Of a stretch of 43,210 nt of DNA, positions 1 through 6,516 are shown in pieces. This DNA is from an uncultured Nitrospirota bacterium. Lineage in GTDB: Bacteria; Nitrospirota; Nitrospiria; Nitrospirales; UBA8639. The position numbers and the translations under genes were made by a program. Positions within the stretch are counted from its first letter, which is position 1. Each line of letters begins with the position of its first letter. The DNA is taken from the NCBI GenBank assembly GCA_937139405.1, contig CAKZPV010000009.1, positions 1 to 43,210 on the forward strand. Direction: 5' to 3'. The notes below the pieces were generated by a model, which was given only the letters and a program-made list of their open reading frames with translations, was not told where the DNA came from and made no database searches.

Positions 1-197
1 ACAGGATCCAAGAAGACTGGTTGTACCGCCTTGCATTCTCCTTCAAATATGCGGCGCTGGCGTTTCGTCCGGACGTGGACATCGGCATGAATCTTTCGGC
101 CTGGTCGCCACCTCCCTGAGGCGTCCTCACGGATAGTATGGATTTTCGTTCCTGCCCTTATTTTCGCCTCAAACTCGGCTTTGAATGAAAGTATCAT
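1..197 (-). CDS. Small unknown protein, N-terminal part; gene spans the circular junction
   Basis: The ATG is at 197 and the frame stays open to position 1. It continues at 43133 and ends at 42959, giving a 123-residue protein on the circle. The start MILSFKAEFEAKI is followed by K-I-H-T-I-R-E-D, R-W-x-P-G and a basic R-T-K-R-Q-R-R stretch. The K-I-H-T-I-R pattern loosely recalls ASCH/YqfB-like nucleic-acid-binding domains, but this is a weak inference. The stop codon of the preceding P-loop gene lies one base upstream, so the two are probably translated together at the end of the early operon. No catalytic motif is visible. Confidence 0.8.
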   Translation of the reverse strand, partial: MILSFKAEFEAKIRAGTKIHTIREDASGRWRPGRKIHADVHVRTKRQRRIFEGECKAVQPVFLDP

Positions 198-198
198 A

Positions 199-540
199 TT
201 AGTGAAATGGTTTAGTGAGGCCTTCAAGCCTGAGAGGAATGATATAACTATAGAGTAAGTCTTCAAGCCAACATGGGAACCCTTGACATAAAAAACACAT
301 GGTAATCTCATGGCCACTAAGAATGTAGGCTCTCAATGTATGCCTGACATCTTCATCGAGTATAGTTGCCTCAGAAATAACCAGATATTCAACAGTTTCA
401 TCCTCAATAGCAAGCCTGCTTTTGAGATGTTTATTCTTGGTAGAGTGAGAAATCTCTAGCCTTCTGTCAATTGGTATAAGAGCATCAACTAATGCCTGTT
501 TTCCTGAGGACGGGGGTCCAATTAATAGTATATGATTCAT
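199..540 (-). CDS. Small P-loop NTPase-like protein
   Basis: A 113-residue protein beginning MNHILLIGPPSSGKQ, which puts a Walker A motif (GPPSSGK) at residues 8-14 directly after the first beta strand. A Walker B-like aspartate is not clear; the segment LVISEATILDEDVRH may stand in for it. At this length it is far smaller than a full AAA or kinase domain. The start at 540 is chosen because it gives an ATGA overlap with the stop of the upstream gene (537-827) and places the P-loop at the N terminus. It lies near the distal end of the early operon. Substrate and role are unknown. Confidence 0.65.
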   Translation of the reverse strand: MNHILLIGPPSSGKQALVDALIPIDRRLEISHSTKNKHLKSRLAIEDETVEYLVISEATILDEDVRHTLRAYILSGHEITMCFLCQGFPCWLEDLLYSYIIPLRLEGLTKPFH

Positions 541-827
541 GGTTTTGATTGATTGTTTGATTGCCATTCTGATATGACTGCGCGTTCAACATCCTCCTTT
601 AGCTGTTTATATTCTTCTGCAGGAAGATTATCGACCCACTCCAAGAATGCTTTATTCCTCGCGTTATGCTCATCAATGACCACTTGCCGTGGCCGGTCTC
701 TATGAAATCCTTCAAGGATTTCCATGGCATTATCAGGATCCACTGCCTTTATTCTAAAAGCGTTCTGCTCTGAATGTGCCATCCATTCCTGTAGGCGTTC
801 GCTAAATGATTTTGGGGTTGTGTCCAT
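537..827 (-). CDS. Hypothetical early protein (96 aa)
   Basis: Not recognised. A hydrophilic, probably helical protein with acidic and basic residues interspersed (for example FLEWVDNLPAEEYKQLKED) and no membrane segment, signal peptide or cysteine pair. It overlaps the downstream P-loop gene by four bases and follows the gene at 860-1225 after a 32-base gap, so it belongs to the same early operon. A cytoplasmic host-takeover or replication accessory protein is possible from position only. Confidence 0.6.
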   Translation of the reverse strand: MDTTPKSFSERLQEWMAHSEQNAFRIKAVDPDNAMEILEGFHRDRPRQVVIDEHNARNKAFLEWVDNLPAEEYKQLKEDVERAVISEWQSNNQSKP

Positions 828-859
828 TACTCCTGCTTGATTTTTTCAACCTTGAAAAA

Positions 860-1225
860 CTACCTGTTGAATCTGGGCCCGAAGACTTCTGGACCCAATT
901 CAGGATGGTTGCACAATTCAAACGAATCAAAAATTGCCTTAACAGCTTTTTGCTGACTATCCCCTTCAACATTAACTGAAAGGTAGCTAACAGCCTTTGA
1001 TATTTGATCGATAGCGGGTCCATATATGATAGCAAAACGGCCTGTCTCGAGCATCACTTCATGAGGTTTAAATGTCTTGACTCGCTTTATACCAACAACA
1101 TGCTCGAGCTCCTTCATAAGTGATGTGCGCATGTTTTCCATGAGATGTTCCTCAAAGTAATTAGGGCACACACCCCTTTCAGGGATAGCATTGATTTTGT
1201 ATTGTCTGGATCTGATGTTGATCAT
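860..1225 (-). CDS. Hypothetical early protein (121 aa)
   Basis: Not recognised. It starts MINIRSRQYKINAIPERG and contains a mixed alpha/beta pattern (HEVMLETGRFAIIYGPAIDQ, then KAVSYLSVNVEGD). There is no signal sequence or transmembrane helix. It lies five bases downstream of the gene at 1231-1728, indicating an operon. An alternative frame at 802-1035 overlaps it, but its basic, low-complexity translation does not look like a protein, so this frame is preferred. Confidence 0.6.
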   Translation of the reverse strand: MINIRSRQYKINAIPERGVCPNYFEEHLMENMRTSLMKELEHVVGIKRVKTFKPHEVMLETGRFAIIYGPAIDQISKAVSYLSVNVEGDSQQKAVKAIFDSFELCNHPELGPEVFGPRFNR

Positions 1226-1230
1226 GGTTT

Positions 1231-1728
1231 TTAATTCTTTGGTTTTTGAGGACGACGAAAAGCTTTGAGGAACCTTAAGCGATAGGTTCTGGGTGGGTAC
1301 TCCCCCCTGCTAGAATCTTCTAATTGGTAATCCAGTCGAATAATATTTTCTGGGCTTGAATCGCCTCGTACTTTGACCAATTGCCTCACAAGGGAAGTTC
1401 GTGTTAAACATAGCCGCTTGTCTTGGTATCCTTGGGAATTCTTCTTCTTGTTTTTCAATCGAAGCTGAAAGGCATCTATTGATTTATATGTATCGCGCTG
1501 GAATGTTTGAATAAGAATGTCTTCGGAATCATCCAGCGTTTCGATTGTGAATCCGTCCCCCTCATTAAGGCACATTAGTTCCACTGTTTGAGAGCCGAAA
1601 AGTATTTCTGCGGTTCTTCCATTCTTGGGGATAAAAGCGCCGGAGACATAGATTGTGAGGAGCGGCAACAGAGGATCCCTGTGCTTCCGGACGTCGTATT
1701 GAAATGCTGATTCTGGTGTGATTTTCAT
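1231..1728 (-). CDS. Hypothetical early protein (165 aa)
   Basis: Not recognised. The N-terminal half is beta-rich (LLTIYVSGAFIPK, AEILFGSQTVELMCL) and the C-terminal half is strongly basic (LRLKNKKKNSQGYQDKR, YRLRFLKAFRRPQKPKN). This suggests binding to nucleic acid or to an acidic partner. There is no membrane segment. It sits in the run of small leftward early genes, 42 bases after the gene at 1771-2094, and five bases before the next gene. Confidence 0.6.
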   Translation of the reverse strand: MKITPESAFQYDVRKHRDPLLPLLTIYVSGAFIPKNGRTAEILFGSQTVELMCLNEGDGFTIETLDDSEDILIQTFQRDTYKSIDAFQLRLKNKKKNSQGYQDKRLCLTRTSLVRQLVKVRGDSSPENIIRLDYQLEDSSRGEYPPRTYRLRFLKAFRRPQKPKN

Positions 1729-1770
1729 TGTTACTGAGGTTTAAAGTTTGAATTTATTTACCTGTCATAT

Positions 1771-2094
1771 TCAACCTGTGGCCTTGACAAAATCAATTGC
1801 GGCAAGGAGATCATCTGATCCGCCAACTAAAAGCCGCATTTCTTTATCTGTGTCGAAGTCGTGTCTCATCTTCCATTCTTTTTGAAGTGGATCATAGATG
1901 ACATCAAAGGCTTGCCTTTCTTCATACAATACCCAGAAGCGAGAGTTAACCAATTCAAATCCCAGCCTTCTCAACCATTCTGCAGATGGAGTCCAAACGT
2001 CCTTCTTTGTATAGTTTAAATTGGCAGGATTAGTCTCGGTTTTAGTCTTTGCATCTGTTGCTGGCTCAATGAGATATACTGCTATCTTGAACAC
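1771..2094 (-). CDS. Small unknown protein, paralogue of the gene at 42720-42947
   Basis: A 107-residue protein with the pattern W-T-P-S-A-E-W-L-x-x-L-G-F, then FDVIYDPLQKEWKM, then MRLLVGGSDDLLAAIDFVKA. The gene at 42720-42947 shows the same order: WQPPEDLLFLMGF, IYYTPEIAAWAM, IRLAITGPEDFIEAIAFLRA. The two are therefore members of one family, and the shared end suggests a compact alpha/beta fold. They lie in the same early operon on the circle, about 2.3 kb apart. Function is unknown. The N-terminal part (to about residue 30) is variable and threonine/asparagine-rich. Confidence 0.65.
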   Translation of the reverse strand: MFKIAVYLIEPATDAKTKTETNPANLNYTKKDVWTPSAEWLRRLGFELVNSRFWVLYEERQAFDVIYDPLQKEWKMRHDFDTDKEMRLLVGGSDDLLAAIDFVKATG

Positions 2095-2159
2095 AACATA
2101 TATTATCGCTGCTACTCCTAGTTAATTCCATGTCGTTATCTAGTTAGGGTTGTGGGTGG

Positions 2160-2702
2160 TTAATCTAATTCAGGGAGCGGAAACCATTCATGTATGAAGA
2201 GGTCGCTTCCGCAGGGCTCCTCTGGCCCCCACGTGGATCCCCATCCTCCCCCTTTGTATCTGCCAGAGAAGACCCGGCCTTTCCACGCACCATTATTGGT
2301 GAAGGCTATGAGTTGCTCAGGTGATGGCTGAGAATCTTTGATGTTGAACCAATCACCGAAATAGCATGGGTGTGGAAATGTGATTCTAGCGAAACTATAT
2401 TCATGATGATCAGCTATCACAATAAACAGAAGTTTGTCCCTGTATAGCTGTACATCAATAACTCGATCTTCTGATGCGGTTTTGAGTCCTTTGACAAGCC
2501 AGGTTGTACTGCTATTCCTTGAGACGAAGGATAAGCCTGTGAAAACGTCAGGAGATTCTAAGGCTTTTATAAAATCATATGGATCGCAGATATTGTGGGC
2601 TAAAAATTCCGAATGAAACTTCAGAGCACTGTTTGCTTCTACAGAAAAGTCGGTCATGAAATTAGCTGAGAAGTCGCTGAATTTTGTTGATCCTTTATTC
2701 AT
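2160..2702 (-). CDS. Hypothetical early protein (180 aa)
   Basis: Not recognised. A soluble protein with a beta-rich core (VIDVQLYRDKLLFIVIADHHEYSFARITFP) and a tryptophan/glycine-rich C terminus (GRYKGGGWGSTWGPEEP). The ATG at 2702 is preceded by GCAACAACATT, the same start-region sequence found before three other early genes (3295, 4227 and 5629). This supports the chosen start and suggests a shared translation signal. No catalytic motif is evident. Confidence 0.65.
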   Translation of the reverse strand: MNKGSTKFSDFSANFMTDFSVEANSALKFHSEFLAHNICDPYDFIKALESPDVFTGLSFVSRNSSTTWLVKGLKTASEDRVIDVQLYRDKLLFIVIADHHEYSFARITFPHPCYFGDWFNIKDSQPSPEQLIAFTNNGAWKGRVFSGRYKGGGWGSTWGPEEPCGSDLFIHEWFPLPELD

Positions 2703-2747
2703 AATGTTGTTGCGTTTTGCCCCGCGCCTGAGCGAAGGGATGATTAA

Positions 2748-3056
2748 TTAAAAAGGGAGAAACTGTTCGTTACAATTGGGGCAGCAAGCAGATCGTTGAG
2801 AATAGGCACGCCATGAAACGACGTGGCCGCAATTTTCGCAAACCTGAGGATTGGGTATCACGATCATAGAAGTCGCCTTGGTGCAGTGGTAGCTGTACTT
2901 CCTTTTCCAGTACCTCCATGGCTTGCTCGATCCTTCGACAAACGCCGCTATTGCTGCTGTTCTGGTTCTTCTGAAAGTTGAGTCAACAATAAAACCATGC
3001 TCCGGTTTAGAGGGGTTCTCACGAACAATAACCCAACCGTATTTTTGCGTTTTCAT
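2748..3056 (-). CDS. Small protein with C-terminal zinc ribbon
   Basis: A 102-residue protein. Residues about 70-97 contain C-E-N-C, then A-C-C-P-N-C, an arrangement of two CxxC knuckles typical of a zinc ribbon. The N-terminal part (MKTQKYGWVIVREN) is basic and beta-like. It overlaps the upstream gene (3053-3295) by four bases, so the two are translationally coupled. Zinc ribbons of this size usually contact nucleic acid or another protein; the partner here is unknown. Confidence 0.6.
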   Translation of the reverse strand: MKTQKYGWVIVRENPSKPEHGFIVDSTFRRTRTAAIAAFVEGSSKPWRYWKRKYSYHCTKATSMIVIPNPQVCENCGHVVSWRAYSQRSACCPNCNEQFLPF

Positions 3057-3295
3057 AGTTTTGAGGTTAAGGGGCCAGAACTTGTATGCGGTGGTTTTTC
3101 AAAAGTGCATGGGTGTTCATCGCCTCGTGTTTCCAAGCTGGAGACGTGGAACTCAGGAGAGTACTTTTTATCAAGCCTGTCCCATTCTGCATTTATTTGA
3201 TGCTTTGGTATTCCTGTGACCTTTACAATTGCTAGTGTTTCCCCGAGGAAGCCAGCTGATCTTTTATCAATTACTCTTAATGCTTTGTATTTCAT
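3053..3295 (-). CDS. Hypothetical early protein (80 aa)
   Basis: Not recognised. It starts MKYKALRVIDKRSAGFLGE with a plausible beta-alpha-beta start and ends in a polar tail rich in S, T and P. The ATG is preceded by AGCAAGAACATC, a close variant of the start-region sequence shared with three other early genes, which supports the start. The stop overlaps the start of the zinc-ribbon gene by four bases. Confidence 0.55.
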   Translation of the reverse strand: MKYKALRVIDKRSAGFLGETLAIVKVTGIPKHQINAEWDRLDKKYSPEFHVSSLETRGDEHPCTFEKPPHTSSGPLTSKL

Positions 3296-3345
3296 GATGT
3301 TCTTGCTAATGCTCAGGCTTCAACTGAAGCCTGAGCGAATGTATT

Positions 3346-4227
3346 TTAGTTAAGATTCGTTGCGATTTCAGTGAGGGTGGCTCGCCCATCCATTTCCATG
3401 GCCATTACTTTCTCAAACAGCTTGACATCGATCCTATCAACAATCGCTGATTCAAGAAGGCCATTAAGAGCCTCTGGAGGAAGAGCGTCAACCTCCCAGG
3501 ATTTGTAGCCATATTTCTCCACGTACCACTTGGCTCGGGAGTCTGAAAGCTTAGCTGGGTTGGGTGGTGGATTGTGTTCCTTTATTTGGGACATGGTCAA
3601 AGCAACAGGGATTACAGAAAACAAACCATCCCACTCTCCTTTATGAAACTCTTCAAGCCTGTCCCTGATATCTCGGATCATATCCAAACCGCTCGGGTCA
3701 TGATCACCGAGGTATAATATTAATGCCTTCTTTCCTTCAGAAACCTCAGAGTCAATCCTTAAATATGAATCGTGCATGGCTGATACTGAAGAGTATCCCC
3801 TGTTGACCATGATGCCATATTTATCTGTTACTCTACTAAGGACACCACTAAGAGCATCCTTCTCAACCCATACCTCAATATATGTTTCCTGGCCATCCAT
3901 CCTATCATGGCGAAACTGCGATGCACAGGATTCAATGATGGATGAAACGCTGTTCCAACAGGCAGGCCTCCTTGGGACTCTTAGCCGGTCTTCAATCGCA
4001 GACCAGTCAACAATCCCTGCTAGCCGGCCCTCCTTCAGGAGGTGGGAAAGCTTCTTGTATTCTTTGTCGTCATTGGCTATGACAAGCCGGGTAACAAGCT
4101 GGTAATACAGCTGACGTAAACTTAGGGTGTAGCCTTGATCCTGGTATTCTGCAATGATGCTATTAATCAGGGTTAATCGCTCCAGGTTGGCAGGGCTTAA
4201 TCTGATTTCTCTGTATTTTAATTTCAT
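3346..4227 (-). CDS. Topoisomerase VI-A / Spo11-like TOPRIM protein
   Basis: A 293-residue protein with the two signatures of the Topo VI subunit A/Spo11 family. Near residues 36-44, T-L-S-L-R-Q-L-Y-Y-Q-L resembles the winged-helix (5Y-CAP) motif carrying the DNA-cleaving tyrosine (Tyr41 or Tyr42). A TOPRIM domain follows, with Glu122 in VEKDALSG and Asp175/Asp177 in LGDHDPSG as metal-binding acids. No B-subunit (GHKL ATPase) gene is present in the window, so it resembles the orphan Mini-A type proteins known from mobile elements. It may nick or cleave DNA in replication, recombination or packaging; this is inferred from family. The start at 4227 is chosen over an upstream in-frame ATG because of the shared GCAACAACATT leader. 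Confidence 0.75.
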   Translation of the reverse strand: MKLKYREIRLSPANLERLTLINSIIAEYQDQGYTLSLRQLYYQLVTRLVIANDDKEYKKLSHLLKEGRLAGIVDWSAIEDRLRVPRRPACWNSVSSIIESCASQFRHDRMDGQETYIEVWVEKDALSGVLSRVTDKYGIMVNRGYSSVSAMHDSYLRIDSEVSEGKKALILYLGDHDPSGLDMIRDIRDRLEEFHKGEWDGLFSVIPVALTMSQIKEHNPPPNPAKLSDSRAKWYVEKYGYKSWEVDALPPEALNGLLESAIVDRIDVKLFEKVMAMEMDGRATLTEIATNLN

Positions 4228-4273
4228 AATGTTGTTGCTGATACCCATCCAGTATTAGAGGGGTGATGAAGAA

Positions 4274-4717
4274 TCAAGTAAGGCCTTCGTCCATGCGGGA
4301 TCCAGAAGCGCCAGTATCTGTAAAGAGTTGCCCATTCTCCGGGGCTTCCGCTTCATGGGCACCATCCGCCGGAGCGGCTGTAGGCATGTCCTCGGATGGG
4401 GATTTGACCTGTGCTGGTTCAATTTTGAATCCCTGGAGATTCATGAAGTATGTGTAGTTACTCCAGTAATTCTCTTTGCCATCCTTAAGCTTTGGTCGTG
4501 AAGTGATTTTGGCGCCGATAGTGACTGTGTCATCTACATTAAAATCATCCAAGAGATCTCCTTTTTCATAAATGAAATCGATGGGCACCCATTGCGGTCT
4601 CAGTTCATTTGATTTGTCTTCGATGACAATCCTTCGGGTTTTGAAATTGCCATTGGCACCTCTGGATTCTGTTTGTCCGATGTGAAGAACTTTGCCGGTG
4701 ATCGTTGTTGTACTCAT
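4274..4717 (-). CDS. DUF3127 OB-fold protein, probable single-stranded DNA-binding protein
   Basis: Residues 1-100 follow the DUF3127 pattern common in Bacteroidota: TTITGKVLHIGQTESRG, RRIVIED, WVPIDFIYEKGDLLDDF, DDTVTIGAKI, YFMNLQGFKIE. This is a five-strand OB-fold-like core. The last 45 residues are acidic and low-complexity (PSEDMPTAAPADGAHEAEAPE), as in many SSBs whose tails recruit partners. The position between a TOPRIM protein and the primase-helicase supports an SSB-like role in phage replication. The start codon shares one base with the stop of the upstream gene. Confidence 0.7.
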   Translation of the reverse strand: MSTTTITGKVLHIGQTESRGANGNFKTRRIVIEDKSNELRPQWVPIDFIYEKGDLLDDFNVDDTVTIGAKITSRPKLKDGKENYWSNYTYFMNLQGFKIEPAQVKSPSEDMPTAAPADGAHEAEAPENGQLFTDTGASGSRMDEGLT

Positions 4718-5076
4718 TATGCTATTACTTTAGAAAGTCGAGTTAATTCTTGTGAAATGAATTCGTGTTGTAGGTCGTCACAGTTGTATATCAGTTTGGC
4801 GAAATCGGTAAGAGATTCTAGTCGCTCAAGGCTGGTGTCCTGAAGGATACTGATAGACTCCTTTACATCTGGGCTATGGTGGTTTCCTTTCAAATAGTAT
4901 TGCCGGATCTGGCGTGTGTTTTTTGAAAGACTTGTCAACAGCTTGCGCATTTCAGGGTCGCTTGAAGCGCTTGGCTTTAACGGGCCTCCTTTGCCTGAAG
5001 GCCCGTTAATCAAAAAGTCAAGAACAAGAACCGAGCAGGCTAGGGCTACCTGGTTCTCGGAGATATCGAAGGTCAT
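4717..5076 (-). CDS. Hypothetical early protein (119 aa)
   Basis: Not recognised. A mostly helical, soluble protein (LTSLSKNTRQIRQYYLKG, LERLESLTDFAKLIYNCDD) with no signal peptide. It is linked by short overlaps at both ends: four bases with the gene at 5073-5366 and one base with the DUF3127 gene. This tight packing implies coordinated expression with replication genes, but no function can be read from the sequence. Confidence 0.6.
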   Translation of the reverse strand: MTFDISENQVALACSVLVLDFLINGPSGKGGPLKPSASSDPEMRKLLTSLSKNTRQIRQYYLKGNHHSPDVKESISILQDTSLERLESLTDFAKLIYNCDDLQHEFISQELTRLSKVIA

Positions 5077-5366
5077 GAGCTAAAGGCTTCTTTTAATTTG
5101 CCAATCAGATCTCTAGCCATAGCGTCTGCTGCAGCTTCGCGCAGCACATCATCGGGTGCATGTTTTTTCATTCCATACAGCAATCCAGAGAATATCATTT
5201 TAAGAGATTCATTTTGCTTTGCAGCAACAAGCTTTTTAGGCAGCTCTGAGAAAATATCCCGTAGTTGACTCGGATCAGTTGTCTCTATTTTGATACTTGT
5301 GTCAAGCTGGTCTTTGCCAACTTCGGCACATTGGATGTTAATCGATGTTGTTTTTGGTTCTGACAT
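5073..5366 (-). CDS. Hypothetical early protein (97 aa)
   Basis: Not recognised. The first 30 residues are polar and beta-like (TTSINIQCAEVGKDQLDTSIKIE). The rest is helical (LPKKLVAAKQNESLKMIFSGLLYGMKK, AADAMARDLIGKLKEAF). It overlaps the next gene by four bases. No membrane segment or metal-binding cluster is seen. Confidence 0.6.
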   Translation of the reverse strand: MSEPKTTSINIQCAEVGKDQLDTSIKIETTDPSQLRDIFSELPKKLVAAKQNESLKMIFSGLLYGMKKHAPDDVLREAAADAMARDLIGKLKEAFSS

Positions 5367-5407
5367 TGTTTTTGGGTTAATGATGAATAGAAATGAAATG
5401 GTTTTAG

Positions 5408-5629
5408 TTAAATGAATTTGATGCGACGTAAGAAAAAGAGAAGCCCAAGAATCATGGAGCCTGCAGCAATTGTAGTTGCGAGCTCAGGTGAAATCTTGAT
5501 CTTTCCAGAGGCAATTGGTGCCTGTGTTGCCACCGTCGTGGCTGCATGTTCAAGCCCTGCTGGGCCATAGGCGTTCAGGGCAAAAAACAGCCCTGCTGTG
5601 ACGATTAGAATTGTTAGAAACTTCTTCAT
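5408..5629 (-). CDS. Small secreted or membrane protein (73 aa)
   Basis: The sequence begins MKKFLTILIVTAGLFFALNAYG, a classic signal peptide or N-terminal anchor. It ends with a second hydrophobic helix, TIAAGSMILGLLFFLRR, followed by positive charges. After signal processing it would be a short periplasmic loop with one C-terminal anchor; without processing it would be a two-helix hairpin, a topology also seen in holins. The start at 5629 is supported by the upstream AGCAACAACA leader. It lies in the replication operon rather than with late genes, which argues somewhat against a lysis role. Confidence 0.65.
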   Translation of the reverse strand: MKKFLTILIVTAGLFFALNAYGPAGLEHAATTVATQAPIASGKIKISPELATTIAAGSMILGLLFFLRRIKFI

Positions 5630-5657
5630 TGTTGTTGCTATTAAAATTGAAGATTGG

Positions 5658-6512
5658 TTACGTTGTGAGATTAGTCTGGAGCTGTTGTTCGATTTCCTCC
5701 ATAATGACATAGGTTGGGGTATAGCAGGTCTTTTCGTAGTCGCCATACTTCCCCCCGGCCAGACGCCGGATCGCATTAAGCCATCGCTTTGGTTCTGGCT
5801 TATTCGATACCGTAACATTCATTAATGCTTCTCCTGAATCAGTATGCGTCCTTGGCCAGACATATTTAAACTGTGAGCGCATGTGCCTTTTGGTGCCGGT
5901 GAAAAACATGAGAGCCTGATACCGGTCTTCAGGGCTAATGTGATTGAACTCAGCCATGCGTTTTTCAATAATCGCTGAATTGAATTTTTCGCGGAGATCT
6001 CCAGCAAATCGCTCAGGATCCAATTCATTTATGGTTGGATCAATCGGTCGGCAGATGTAAGCACACATCTTGTTTAACCATAAATCGGCATCCCGATACC
6101 GGTTCTTTCCAGAATACATCCTGCTTACCTCATAACACATGTCGGCAGTCGCAAATTCGATGATCACTGTGTTTCTCATCGCTGGACCAGGTAGGTGATA
6201 CCAGCGGCCATTCACTTTGATCCGCTTCTTAATTGGAGTTATGCAAGGATCCAGAAGCATCCAGCTCAGGCATCCAAATAATAGGCCGAGCTCAGGAGCG
6301 GGGAGCGTCTTTTTTAATCCTTTGGGGAGGGGACGCCACCCGAAGCGCGTCTTGTATTCTCCCAGCAGGAAAACAACGTCCCGATAATAGATGTCTCCAC
6401 CGGCCACAAAGCGAGCGAGTGCTGGCCATTTTGCTGACTGGATTTCTTCCCAACATGATGGAAGGCGGCAATCGTAGTTCCTTAAATCGGTATATATTTC
6501 AACGTGATTCAT
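5658..6512 (-). CDS. Hypothetical protein next to the primase (284 aa)
   Basis: Not recognised. A soluble protein of mixed composition with several cysteines (CRLPSCWEEI, CYEVSRMY, MCAYICRPIDP) and a repeated arginine/tryptophan-rich character. The C-terminal stretch WLNAIRRLAGGKYGDYEKT followed by a helical end resembles small helical modules in other phage proteins, but this is not diagnostic. It starts four bases after the primase stop, so it is probably co-translated with it. It could be a replication or host-takeover factor by position. Confidence 0.6.
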   Translation of the reverse strand: MNHVEIYTDLRNYDCRLPSCWEEIQSAKWPALARFVAGGDIYYRDVVFLLGEYKTRFGWRPLPKGLKKTLPAPELGLLFGCLSWMLLDPCITPIKKRIKVNGRWYHLPGPAMRNTVIIEFATADMCYEVSRMYSGKNRYRDADLWLNKMCAYICRPIDPTINELDPERFAGDLREKFNSAIIEKRMAEFNHISPEDRYQALMFFTGTKRHMRSQFKYVWPRTHTDSGEALMNVTVSNKPEPKRWLNAIRRLAGGKYGDYEKTCYTPTYVIMEEIEQQLQTNLTT

Positions 6513-6516
6513 GATT

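Noticed and set aside
802-1035. Minus-strand frame overlapping the gene at 860-1225
   Set aside because: Its translation is low-quality and lies wholly in another frame of a better gene.
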